Origin: Nymphalis io
Lineage: Eukaryota > Arthropoda > Insecta > Lepidoptera > Nymphalidae
Assembly: GCF_905147045.1 (NCBI RefSeq)
Contig: NC_065898.1
Coordinates: forward strand, 5,456,001 to 5,520,000
Length of the DNA: 64,000 nt
Direction of reading: 5' to 3'
The notes under the pieces: generated by a model
The model's input: the letters and a program-made list of their open reading frames with translations, nothing else
The model's database searches: none
What the model was told of the DNA's origin: nothing
Position numbers and translations under genes: made by a program
Shown here: piece by piece, positions 1 through 10,921 of the stretch
Layout of the letters: the number at the start of each line of letters is the position of its first letter
Numbering within the stretch: position 1 is the first letter of the stretch

Positions 1-218
1 GGATGTCTTAACGGACTGTTTGTGTTTACACGTGTGGTGAATTTTGTTGTTCTTGCATTAATAATAATATATTTTATATATGTTAATTAATTATTTGTAA
101 TGTGCATAATTAATGAAGTCTTATACTGTTATGTAAAATAATATGAAAATGTAAATTAAGAATTAAATTTTCCTACTGTTGTTTATGGGTCTGTGTTCTT
201 GAGAAATCGTTTTTAGAA

Positions 219-325
219 TTTGTTCCACCACGCTGCTCCAATGTGTCTTAGTATATGTATCCAACATATGTGGAAGAAGTTCAACCTATGCAGGTTTTTT
301 CACGATGTTTTCCACCACCGCGGAT
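219..325 (-). repeat. SINE-B fragment, decayed
   Basis: Reads on the minus strand as the middle and 3' part of SINE-B: a GCTGCTCCAATG block, then CAGGTTTTTTCACGATG, in the same order as the full-length copies at 10,628 and 29,760. The tRNA-like head and the 3' tail are missing. The copy is strongly diverged. Confidence 0.6.
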
Positions 326-345
326 CATCGGGTAATATTCGAGAG

Positions 346-1910
346 CTCCTAGTAGAGACCATCCTAGAAGGATGATCTTGAATCTTTAAATAATATTACC
401 AACAATACACTATAATAGTAAATTATCACAATATGTTTAGTCTAGCTACAATATTCTCATGAACGTTAATAATGTCTGCGCAGCCAAAACCTTATGCGTC
501 ATTGAATGTACTTAAAACGACGCTTGTAAAAGCCCCCTACAGACTCCATCACTCAACTTATCCCAGCGAGACTTCCATAAAAATTGATCTCCACGCCATA
601 CATTAATTTAATGTTAAGATTTTTATAATACTGACTTCAAAATATAATATAAAAACAGTGCGATATAGTAAGTGTGTAACGTAATTGTAGTGTAAAAATA
701 TTATATATTAATGTGATGTAAGTTTATCAACTTAAAAGCAAGCTTAACTATAAACAGCCTATCTCATAAATAGTACATAACGAATATATTTTAAAAACGT
801 ACCTGTTATTGTTTTTAGTTATATAAGTCAAATATCAAATAACACACAAAATTCCAGTTTATTAAAGAAGTCATCGTAGTTCAATTAAAAGTTTTATAAT
901 CATAAATAATGCAAAAAAATGTATATTGAGATGCTATAGAAAAACTTGCAAATCAAAAATAATAGAAAAGAAGACAAAAAAGGCACGGAGAACATGTAAA
1001 CTTGTAGAAGTAGATTGTAGATATATAGGCGAGTACGAGTATCAATGTACGTTATTTGTCTAACTTTACTAACTACGAAACTGAGTCTTCCGGTGTGGAA
1101 TTGAATGATAAACGAGAATACCTCTGGAAATACTAAGGCTTTTTCTACAAATATATGAATACGAATGAAGATGAAGTACAATTAAGATCACTGAACGAAT
1201 TTTACTATAAAATCTTTCAAAACATGAATATATTAAAAATAATACAAAATGAAATAATTTTTTTTATTAGTTTGCTAAGTTGGATTGGTTTATATTTATC
1301 ATTTATTCTATGTATACTAGTCGATAAATTCTTCTATTATAAATCCATTGTAATATTCCTTTTTTGTTAAATAGATTATACTTGTATTTGATTTTGGAAT
1401 AAGAACGGAAAATTAGGAGATTTTTAATATTAACATTGGGAATTAATAAAGTATTACCTTGCTTTCTATATATCAAAATTTGTTCTATATGAAACTATCA
1501 TTGGCATGAATTAAAAAAAAAATACTCGAAATTATATGGTTTCTTTGTACACCAACCTATACAAACGCGCATGCTATATAGTACAATTTACAAAATACAT
1601 TATAAATCAGCATGTCTAAGGACTTTATGTAATTTAGGGGCCCTTGAATTGACAGCACGTGCCTTATCGAAAGTCGCATTGCTTGATAAAGGGCAAAAAG
1701 TGGCCGGAACATTATACGAGTGCTGTTTAGACGAGACAGTATAATAGGGCCAGTTCTTTCGACCCTGCTAGTTACAATTTATGGAGACATCCTTCCGGAC
1801 TGAATATGCTATTCAATGTTTGCTTTATATTAGTCATGCCTTACGAGTATACTCACTAAGAGTGTGTCCAATGTATTTAGTATATAAACTATTGCCTAAT
1901 ATATTACTCA
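346..1910. other. AT-rich stretch with no recognised feature
   Basis: No open reading frame here resembles a known protein. Two overlapping short frames on opposite strands (93 aa at 900-1181 and 71 aa at 1155-1370) are rich in Phe, Ile and Tyr, as expected from translated AT-rich DNA. A somewhat GC-richer patch at about 1,640-1,800 is not recognised. Confidence 0.5.
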
Positions 1911-2218
1911 TCTCTTTGGTCTGGTGGCTAAATATAGGGTCGCAGATCCCGAGGTCCTGAGTTCAAACCCCGGGTCGGACCATTTAAAAGTTTTCTGTCG
2001 AAGATTCCCATTAGCAACACGGAGTGTGGAAGTTGGAAGTGTGTACGCTCCCGTACTATGGAAAGTATGTATAATCGCCGACTAAGCTCTTTCCGGTCCG
2101 ATAGAGAGAGTGCATCTGTGTTTGTGCAGACACTAATTAAGAACTATAATATGTCCTGCGCAGTTGGGTAGTCTATCTTAAGATTGACCGCCATAGCCGA
2201 AATGGATCAGGAGGATTT
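1911..2218 (+). repeat. SINE-A, nearly full length
   Basis: The tRNA-derived head has an A-box-like TGGTCTGGTGGCT and a B-box-like GAGTTCAAACC about 50 bp later. The body carries GGAAGTTGGAAGTGTGTACG and CTCTTTCCGGTC. The 3' part reads GAGAGTGCATCTGTGTTTG, then a CCGAAATGGATCAGGAGG end. The same order of blocks is seen at 44,211-44,516 and, reversed, at 26,105-26,371. A RNA polymerase III-type retroposon is the best explanation. The many differences between copies indicate an old insertion. Confidence 0.8.
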
Positions 2219-3570
2219 TCAAATATTATAACTAAATAATATGTACGAAAAATATAATTTTTTTTTTCATGTACAAACACAGTATAAATACGAAGAGCCC
2301 TTAAGTTATTATGATATTATTATTACTAATATCATCTGTGGTCGAAATAAATGTAAAAATAATTCGACCAATTTTCTTTTGTACACCTATAGATGCGGAA
2401 TTTCAACGATTTCATGTCCCTTTTTATAATAATAATACTGAAATAATACAAAAAAATAACTCTTTTATAACTATATATATATATACATACGCATTATGAA
2501 TTATTTTTAATTACAATAAACCTTATCTCATCAAATTAAACGTTTGGGGGTAAAATTATTTGAATTAAGAATCTAATTGAATCTAATAAGAACTGTCAGA
2601 TACTTTGAGACCTGTACATACAGATAATTAATCAATAGCCTTGTAACAAAATGTTATACAGCAGTATATTATCTGTTTTTATTATGAGTTATAATTAAAA
2701 AATAGAAAATTGCCTTGCATTTCGAGATTTACACATAACTAAAGATATATCACAGCAAATTGTTAATTAAAAAAGTTCAACAAGTCTAGCAGTGACGTCG
2801 TGATGAAACGACCGGTCAAGTAGGTACTGGATTGAATCCAATAAGGATTTATTATTACATTTGAATGTTGTATTCTTTAATGTGAATAATTATGTCAAAT
2901 TAATATAATATGAGTGAAGACGAACATCGGAATGAACATATTTAAATGAACAACTTTAATTGAAATGATTTCATGAACGAAACCGGAAAAGCATCAATGA
3001 GATTATATAAGAGCTAAATGTTAGTGTAATTTTCGTGTCATGTTTAGGATTAAGTTATTAAGTTACCAGTAAATTGAATGATCCTATGAAGTAACTTTCA
3101 CATAGATTTATCTACCTTTCTTTACATGACAGATTACCTATTATATAATATTTAGAATTATATAAAATCAGAATATTTAATTTTATTATTACAAGCCAAA
3201 TTATTTTGTAAAACAAATAGTATCCTCATACATAACTAACGGTCAAATTTCGTGTAATTTGTTCCACTTTCAAGACCAATAGGAATTTAAGATTATAACT
3301 GTAAACTAATAAAATATAAAAATATTCACGAAAATTTTCGTGTGACTATTTACGCAGCTAAGTATATAATGTGAGTATTAAACAATAAAAATGATTATTA
3401 CTCTTTATTATTCTTCACAGTAGACATATGCTTATAATATTAATTAACAAAAAAAACTAGCCCAGCAATTAAATTAATTAATTCAAATGAGGTATAAGGA
3501 AACAGCATAATATAATTCAAGTATGTAGGCTAAAGTTTTATCAATACAAATAAATAAATTTAAAAAAAAA
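2219..3570. other. AT-rich stretch with no recognised feature
   Basis: Only short frames of about 60 aa or less are present, without a recognisable product. No repeat family was identified. Confidence 0.45.
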
Positions 3571-3571
3571 A

Positions 3572-3824
3572 CCACTGCTGGGCTCACGCTAACTCTCCCT
3601 ATGAGGAGGAGGTTTGGAGATTATTCCATCAAGCTGCTCCAATGCCTATTGGATTCGAGTTCTATAATTTTAGTTAAATTAGACACATACAGGTTTCTTC
3701 AAACATGATCACGAGATGTATTAATACAAATTAAGCACACAAAAAATCATTGGTGCTTGCCTAGGTTTGAACCCACTATCATTGGATATTATTAAGGCGC
3801 TCTAACCACTGGGCCATCCCAGTT
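3572..3824 (-). repeat. SINE-B, nearly complete, diverged
   Basis: The minus strand begins with the tRNA-like head (complement of AACCACTGGGCCATCCC at the right end), continues through the B-box GGTTTGAACCCACTATC, and ends at CCACTGCTGGGC on the left. Several small deletions and substitutions separate it from the better preserved copies, so it is an old insertion. Confidence 0.8.
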
Positions 3825-4581
3825 GTATAAATAAATAATATGACCTTAATTACTCAACGGTACGCATAATCTTCAAACGGTGTTAAATAAAAAAAACTTA
3901 CCTATACATTACTTGCACTTTTCATTTAAATAACATTTTTAATGAGAAAAATTTTTAATTGTATACATACTGATATGGTAATAACGTGACGACTTAGTTT
4001 TAGTTAAGTCAATGTCATACCGTCAGTTTGTCTTTTGTATTCTAATAATACATCGTAAACTGCTTTTCACGTGATTTCCGCGTGCAAAGGACGAAGCAAG
4101 GAGGTTTTAACAATACACGCATTAACACGTTTTCATACAAAACAGAAGAGTAATATTTATAGTCTATGGACCAGATTACGTTCGTCCTGACGTAATGATC
4201 ATTATAAAAATGAAGTTAATAATGAACGCACATAATTTGTTACGCTTCGAACAATGCTTTGTTCTCGCGGTCTTGATGACGCAGACGTATATTATAATGA
4301 TATTACCGTTCCCAATTCAGAATACCACTTAATTATATATACATATATTAGGTAAATTATGCCTATTCAATTTTGTTTCGTAATTTTGAACATCGCTGAT
4401 TATATTGATAGTTTTGTGAACACAACTCTTGTTAGTGTTATTAATACTAATATTTTATTTAATTAACAACTAAACGATGATCAAATTATTTATTTATAGA
4501 GTAAAATATATCTGTAATTTTTGATAATACTACACTTTTTTATCAAGAACAAAATACCTTATTAAAAGCAGCTAACTTACT

Positions 4582-4769
4582 TGGTCGGGCTTTGTGCAAG
4601 CCCGTCTGGGTAGGTACCACCCACTAATCAGATATTCTACCTCTCAAAAGCAATACTTTGTACTGTTGTGTTCTGGTTTGAAGGGTGAGTGAGCCCGTGT
4701 AATTGCGGGTACAAGGGACATAACATCTTAGTGGTGGCCAGGTGGCCCATTTGTCCGTCCGTCCTATAA
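4582..4769 (+). repeat. SINE-C with internal deletion
   Basis: Starts with GGGCTTTGTGCAAGCCCGTC and TAGGTACCACCCACTAATCA, passes GGTGAGTGAGCC, then jumps from TAACATCTTAGTGGTGG straight to CAGGTGGCCCATTTG near the 3' end. About 100 bp present in the complete copy at 25,268 are missing, so this is an internally deleted copy. Confidence 0.8.
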
Positions 4770-4855
4770 ATTACAACTTTTCTTTAAGTATGTTCTTATA
4801 GTATTTTGACTGCATTGTATTTTTCGGCCTTCGTTGGTTGTTGTTCGTTCGTTCG

Positions 4856-4968
4856 TAGAGAGTGCACCTGTGTTTGCGCACACACTTGTGCACTATAATA
4901 TCTCCTGCGTAGTTGGCTAATCTCTCTTGACATTGGCCGCCGTGGCCGAAATCGGTCTGGAGGACATT
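4856..4968 (+). repeat. SINE-A, 3' part only
   Basis: Contains AGAGAGTGCACCTGTGTTTG, CTCCTGCGTAGTTGGCTAAT and the terminal block GGCCGAAATCGGTCTGGAGG. The head and the middle are absent, consistent with 5' truncation during retroposition. Confidence 0.8.
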
Positions 4969-4969
4969 A

Positions 4970-5930
4970 TTATGGTATTTTATTTTATTAATAAATGTAA
5001 TTTATAAAGAAACATTTTTTTTAATATTACAGGTATTATTTATATATAAGAAAAAATGTTGAAATAATATTTAAGACCTTTTCTTATTTGTAAATAATAT
5101 GATATTATTAGTTTCGAATACATAAATTCGTTTTACTTTGACGTTAATAAAAAAGGTTACGGTGAAATTGCCTTTTTATTTAAACAATATTTTTTTATTA
5201 AATGATGCATTAGATAAGATATTGGTATGTAAAAAGTTTGTGATGTATAAAAATGTATTGCTACAATTTTATGCTTTTTGCCAAGTCATTATTTATAACC
5301 TCAACGTTCAGAAACATAAGAAATTATTTTCATATTAACTCATTTTTATTTTCATAAAAATTGTCTAATCACAAGGCTGTAGATATTTTAGTAAATTTTT
5401 AACACTTACACTAAATATTTGTCGTTTAATGTTTACGGTATTTATTACTTGAAGTAATAAGCGAAAACATAATTAAAATAGAAATATAGTCACTTACTTT
5501 ACACACAAATAACAATTACACCATACGTTTAATTAATTAATTGTTTTATCTACCTATTTCGTAACACGCATGTTATGCTAACGTTACTTTTCTTATCTTC
5601 TTATTTTTTTCCCGTTGCCCATTCGAATACTTCGTATACAAAGTACATAAAATAAATTTGAATGTGCGTAACACGTCTGCTATGTTCCAGTTATTTCGTA
5701 TCTTATATAAAACTGATTAACATTAAACTACAAGCTACAATGATTGATCAATGTATTTTTACATAAATGGTACGTGAACCAATAAAGTATTTTATTGTCA
5801 TTGTTATTTTATAGTATATTGTTATATATAGTGCTTAAATGTGTGTGCTAAAACATTGAGGTACTCATGAGGGATTTGCGACCTTATATCAGGCTAATAG
5901 ACCATCGAAGCAGTCGATTGCATATATATA

Positions 5931-5976
<46 letters not shown>

Positions 5977-6020
5977 GTACTAATTGTCATGGCGTCAGTC
6001 TAGTAGTAACAAAGTACTGT
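4970..6020. other. AT-rich stretch with a dinucleotide run
   Basis: No gene recognised. A 66 aa frame at 5,138-5,338 is of low complexity and does not resemble a known protein. The main feature is the AT microsatellite at 5,935-5,972. Confidence 0.45.
5935..5972. repeat. (AT)n microsatellite
   Basis: An uninterrupted run of alternating A and T of about 38 bp, just downstream of a partly similar TATATATAATCGATATAT stretch. Confidence 0.95.
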
Positions 6021-6250
6021 CTGCCTCGTTGGTTTAGTGGCTAGATGTAAGGCCGCAGACCCGGAGATCCTGGGTTAAGGCCCTAGCTCGAGCCAATAAA
6101 AAGTTATTGGGTTTTAACGTCAAAGATTTTCAGTAGGAGCCTGGAATCTGGAAGTTGGAAATTTTTAAAATCCCGTGCCTCTGAAAGCAAATAAAGTCAT
6201 TGGTCTTGCGTCTGAACTATTTCCGGTCGTGTGGGATTACCATCCCATCG
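6021..6250 (+). repeat. SINE-A, 5' part
   Basis: Starts at CTGCCTCGTTGGTTTAGTGG (A-box region) and contains GACCCGGAGATCCTGGGTTA, GAATCTGGAAGTTGGAAA and CTATTTCCGGTCGTG. It stops near CATCCCATCGG, so the 3' third found at 4,856 and 44,400 is missing here. The loss of the 3' end is unlike ordinary 5' truncation and suggests later deletion. Confidence 0.75.
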
Positions 6251-7995
6251 GTACAACAAAGTGGTAAATATAAAAATACATAAGTATATATGCTCGATAT
6301 AGCACAAACATTCTTATACATAAGTTTATCAATCTAAACACTAGACAATATAAAATTGACTGAATTAAATATTAATAATGAAGTAGTAAATAATAAATTG
6401 TAACAATGTGAATATACATATAAATAAATTCTTCTATATATTTATAAGATATTCGAGTATATAATGGCATGGCAGTAATTAAATCAGCCCGTGTCTGAGG
6501 TGTCATCGCAAGGAGGTGTGTTCCGCTTTGAACCATGTTATCTTGGCGTATAATCTCTATATATTAATTAATCTTTGCAAGTATTATGTAGTTTAACATC
6601 ACTCGCAGCAGATAGTTATCCTTTCTAGTAATTAATTTCATCACTTCCTGTAATAACAAAAAAACAGAAATCGGTAATGTTTTAAAAGAAATATCTTTGT
6701 TTGCGTGTGTTAGTGTGTGCGTGTGTTTTTTTATGTATGTATGTCATAGAACTAAATATATTGGTTTTGTTAGCAAAATATTTTCTGTTGTGCCTATAAT
6801 TATTCTGACTCGTTAGACAAATTACAAATGCGAAGTGAGTTTGTTTATTTGTTTGTCATTTCTTTTGTATCCATGATATCAGTAGTACAGAAAAGAATAA
6901 AAAGTACTTCGACTTCCCATCCCCCCTTAGACAAAGGTGAAGCTGCTGGGGGAATTTAGTTACAGTATTAAGCATAATATTTTTAATAATCTTTTGTTAT
7001 TATCTTAAATATTTATATTACTACAGATATAACTATAATCTTCTAAAATAAATTACATTGAAAATGCAACTTAACTTGATAAAGCATAAAATTAAAAGTA
7101 AAATAACAGGTAGTAAAAGTAAGGCGTATTGTTTTAACCCCTTGTGTTAAGGAGTAAGTTGTTATTTTTTACTTAAAATACCGCAACGCAACTTAAGGTA
7201 GACGCACAATGTATAAAGTATCCAAACTAAGAATTAGTTTCCATTTAACGATGAATAGCGAAAATTTTATAGACGGTAGCGGATGTGACATAAACTTCCG
7301 TCCTACGAACATCAGATGAACGTAATATTTCGTATATCATATCGTAATATTTATGTAAAAAATTTTAATCTCTCTTTAATTCTTTAATTTTAATAAACTC
7401 TCTTAAATTGCATCGAACAATAAACTAAATATAAACTAAAAAGCAATAATGCAGTGCTAAAATCAATTAAATATTTGTAGTGTTTTAATTTTTTTTTAAC
7501 TCTTTTGAAAAATACATATGAAAACAGAATTTCATTATATGAAATCACTAGGCAATATGCAAAGGAAAATGGTTTTACTCGACAAAGACAAATCTAAAAT
7601 TAATATATTAGTTATTATTATTCCTACTTGGTACACCTAAGCTAAAATAGCAAAATCTGTTTGGAATGCTCTAGCCCTCTTGCAATAAGAATTTACAAAA
7701 AAAAATTAAATAAAAATCCAAAGGTAGTCGTCTTCTTTGGTAAATATTACATAAAAAATCATCAAATACAAACGCGAATTGATATCAACGAAAAAATGTT
7801 ATGTACAAGGATTAAATGTACTTAATATTTACCAGCTTTACATATTTGACATGTATTGAATTATAAAAATAAAAATTATACTATGGAAGCAAAAATATAT
7901 TATTTAAATGAGTGAAAATATACAATAAATTACCAATTGAAATTATAAGCGTCGACAGCATGTCTTTACTTAAAAATCGCTTTATATGTACAAAA
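6251..7995. other. AT-rich stretch with one weak dispersed repeat
   Basis: No gene recognised. A short stretch at about 6,818-6,905 (ACAAATGCGAAGTGAGTTTG) shares its start with a stretch at 13,061 and may be a decayed transposon end. A GT-rich run lies at about 6,700-6,730. Confidence 0.4.
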
Positions 7996-8196
7996 CAAAG
8001 GGTGAGTGAGCCAGTGTAATTACAGGCACAAGGGATATTTATATAACATCTTAGTTCCCAAGGTTGGTGGCGCATTGGCTATGTAAGCGATGGTTGACAT
8101 TTCTTACAATGCCAATGTCTAAGGGCGTTTGGTGACCACTTACCATCAGGTGGCCCATATGCTCGTCCGCCTTCCTATTCTATAAAAAAAAAAAAA
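7996..8196 (+). repeat. SINE-C, 5'-truncated, poly(A) tail
   Basis: Begins inside the family at AAAGGGTGAGTGAGCCAGTG and runs through GGTTGGTGGCGCATTGGC, GACCACTTACCATCAGGTGG and CCTATTCTAT to an A12 tail. 5' truncation plus a poly(A) tail is the expected product of target-primed reverse transcription. It lies in inverted orientation to the copy at 8,558. Confidence 0.85.
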
Positions 8197-8557
8197 CAAT
8201 CTACAGTCAATGTTTCCTTACCACAATTTTAACGTTGATGATTTGTATTTGAAAAATCATTGATCATTGAATGCAGTATTATTTTTGTTCTGCGTAAAAT
8301 AAGTTCGAAGGCCAGTTGTCATAGGAAATGATCTTGACTTTAATCACGCACATCATTGGTAACTACTTATTTTTATACATATCTATATTATATTGCATAA
8401 AAGTATAATACTTAAATAAACGTATTTTTGTTTCTGTGAATGCACTGCCAACAATTGTACTTAAAATGAAATATTCAATTACACTGGCTTATACACATAA
8501 CAAGGTATACTATTATTTTTGAGAGTAGAATTACAATTAATCAGTCTACGAAACCTA

Positions 8558-8815
8558 TTTTTTTTTTTTTTATAGAATAGGAAGGTGGACGAGCATATGG
8601 GCCACCTGATGGTAAGTGGTCACCAAACGCCCTTAGACATTGGCATTGTAAGAAATGTCAATCATCGCTTATAGCCAATGCGCCACCAACCTTGGGAACT
8701 AAGATTTTATGTCCCTTGTGCCTGTAATTACACTGGCTCACTCACCCTTCAAACCGGAACACAACAATATCAAGTATTGCTGTTTTGCGATAGAATATCT
8801 GATGAGTGGGTTTTT
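8558..8815 (-). repeat. SINE-C, 5'-truncated, poly(A) tail
   Basis: Read on the minus strand it runs from the CCCACTCATCAGATATTC region through GGTGAGTGAGCCAGTG to CCTATTCTATA and a 13-base A tail. It is complementary to the copy at 7,996-8,196 over about 190 bp, with a 361 bp spacer. Confidence 0.85.
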
Positions 8816-9112
8816 GCCTTTTATCGACAATTAAACCTTGCAATTTTAAACTTATTTTAAACCGATGTAATATTTATATATAAAGTAATCGCTATAAGAC
8901 ATACGAGATTCTGATCTTATAATATCATATAAAGCAAAACCCAGCAATCGCTGTTCTGCCTACGCAGGCAAGGCGAACAGTTGAACACTATATAAGTTGA
9001 TATACTGCAGCGCAATTTAGTCACGAGTTTAAACACAGTACCATAAAAATCTTCTCGTACAAACTTTCAAAGTTGGTAAGACGATTTTAAAAATATTACA
9101 CATACCATCCAC

Positions 9113-9345
9113 AACATCTTCTTCTTCTTCCTACCCTTATCCCATACGTGGGGTCGTTGTTGAAAAAACACATGTTGTTTCCTTCCACTTCTCTCTGTCA
9201 CTCGTCATCTCAGCACTTACCCCTTATACACATAGCCATCCACATTTTCTTCGGCCTCCCCCGTCCTCTATATCCATCAACATTCATACTCATCACCCTT
9301 TTGGTAACATGCCTTTCATCCCTTCTCATCACATGATGAAAATAT
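9113..9345 (-). pseudogene. LINE fragment, C-terminal end of a reverse-transcriptase ORF
   Basis: The minus strand translates to a basic segment containing HHVMRRDERHV, then MSMNVDGYRGRGRPKK followed by W. This is the kind of sequence found at the C-terminal end of insect LINE polyproteins (arthropod endonuclease/reverse-transcriptase proteins). Downstream it runs into stop codons, and no catalytic motif of the polymerase is present. It is a dead fragment. The clade cannot be decided from this piece. Confidence 0.65.
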
Positions 9346-9717
9346 TGTTGGTGGAATTTCGTCAAAGTATTATTTAGGAAACTTGATAAAGTGAAAATGA
9401 TCCTGAACTTATACTCCTATAAGGAACAAACCATGAAGCAAGGCTGTCGTTATATAACAAGGTTATATATTACGTCGTCGAAGCGATATTCCAGGCAATC
9501 TATTTTCACGCGGACTTTTATTGAATACTTTCTTCATAATATGAGATAGTTAATTCCTTAATAATGTATTTAAGGTATGAATGTACCCTACATTGCATCA
9601 ATCACATTTATATTTTATTTATACGTTTTTTACTAAAAACTTACGAATGTTCTCTCGATGGACATCCGGCCATAGTGTTAAATTTTAAGGATTAGCCAAA
9701 GCAGTAAGAGATGGTAT

Positions 9718-10002
9718 CAGACGAGCTTGCACAAAGCCCTACCACTCGTCTGGGTAGGTACCACCCACTCATCAGATATTCTACCGCAAAACAGCAATAC
9801 TTGATATTGTTGTGTTCCGGTTTGAAGGGTGAGTGAGCCAGTGTAATTACAGGCACAAGGGACATAAAATCTTAGTTTCCAAGGTTTGTGGTACGCGATG
9901 GTTGACATTTCTTACAATGCTAATGTCTAAGGGCGTTTGGTGACCACTTACCATCAGGTGGCCCATATGCTCGTCCACCATCCTATTCTATAAAAAAAAA
10001 AA
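9718..10002 (+). repeat. SINE-C, near full length, inverted 5' head
   Basis: The body from TCGTCTGGGTAGGTACCACC to CCTATTCTAT and an A11 tail follows the family order. The first 28 bp (9,718-9,745) instead read as the reverse complement of the family's own head, GGCTTTGTGCAAGC in the complete copies. CAGACGA at 9,718 pairs with TCGTCTG at 9,746-9,752. The head has therefore been inverted in place or copied in inverse orientation. Confidence 0.85.
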
Positions 10003-10480
10003 TTTCGTAGTGCACAAATGTGTGCAAAACACATGCTTCTTTTTCTTTACTCTCATATTTTTAGATACGGTCATATTCGCCTCAACCGAAGTGATTAAAC
10101 ACAGAGCAACTTTAAGTGTTATGTATTTTACGTACAACTCTGATAATTTAAAAAATTGTCTGTGTTGTACATGCTATATTTTCCATTAATCGGTATGTCA
10201 GATTAATGAGACATATAGCATATAAAAATAATTAAATATCTAATTATGTAACAAACAATAATTACTTCCAATTATATGTATTATGTTTTTTAATATCAAA
10301 CTTGAATTAAGGATTGTTTTTTTTCATGGGTGGTATTGCTAATATGCCGGTGCCGGCTTTGATGCTGGTGATCTAATATAGTTTACTCGATAGTATTTGT
10401 ATTAATTTTTAGGACATTTACTAAATGAAAGCTGATTTTCGTAAAGCTTTTTGTTAAATTAAATTTCATCATTCAACAAA

Positions 10481-10617
10481 AGTAGGTTTTCTTACGATGT
10501 TTTTCTTAAATGATGCGCATGATATGACTTATATATTTAAAAAACTTTTTTTTGCTTTTCCGGATCCGAACCCAAAATCTTCGGTTAAGAGCCACCTGAT
10601 TCACTACTGTACCATCT
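10481..10617 (-). repeat. SINE-B, old and diverged
   Basis: AGGTTTTCTTACGATGTTTT and a GATCCGAACCCAAAATCTTC block match the middle and the tRNA-like B-box of SINE-B on the minus strand. The terminal ACCATCTTAGCTCA matches the head. Its tRNA end served as the target for the next SINE-B insertion. Confidence 0.65.
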
Positions 10618-10627
10618 TAGCTCATAA

Positions 10628-10911
10628 CCGTATCCTGTGAATGTCCCACTGCTGGGCTAAAGGCCTCCTCTCCCTTTTTTTAGCTTATTTCACCACGCTG
10701 CTCCAATGCGGGTTGGTGGAATACACATGTGGCAGAATTTCAGTGAAATTAGACACATGCAGGTTTCCTCACGATGTTTTCCTTCGCCATAAAGCATGAG
10801 ATGAATTATAATCACAAATTAAGCTCTTGAAAATTCAGTGGTGCTTGCCCGGGTTTGAACCCACGGTCATCGGTTAAGATTCACGCGTTCTTACCACTGG
10901 GCCATCTCGTC
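10628..10911 (-). repeat. SINE-B, full length, with target-site duplication
   Basis: On the minus strand this copy has the tRNA-like head with its B-box (complement of GGGTTTGAACCCACGGTCAT) and the conserved core (complement of AGGTTTCCTCACGATGTTTT). It ends at the CAGCAGTGGGACATTCACAG terminus. It is flanked by a perfect 10 bp direct repeat, TAGCTCATAA (10,618-10,627 and 10,912-10,921), showing insertion into the end of the older SINE-B at 10,481. The good conservation indicates a fairly recent insertion. Confidence 0.92.
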
Positions 10912-10921
10912 TAGCTCATAA

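Noticed and set aside
5935..5972. An origin or regulatory site at the AT run
   Set aside because: It is a simple dinucleotide microsatellite with no neighbouring signals.
8678..8860. Open frames beginning MRHQPWELR, seen at 8,678 (plus) and 7,881-8,075 (minus)
   Set aside because: Both come from translating the same SINE-C sequence; the shared peptide is due to the repeat.
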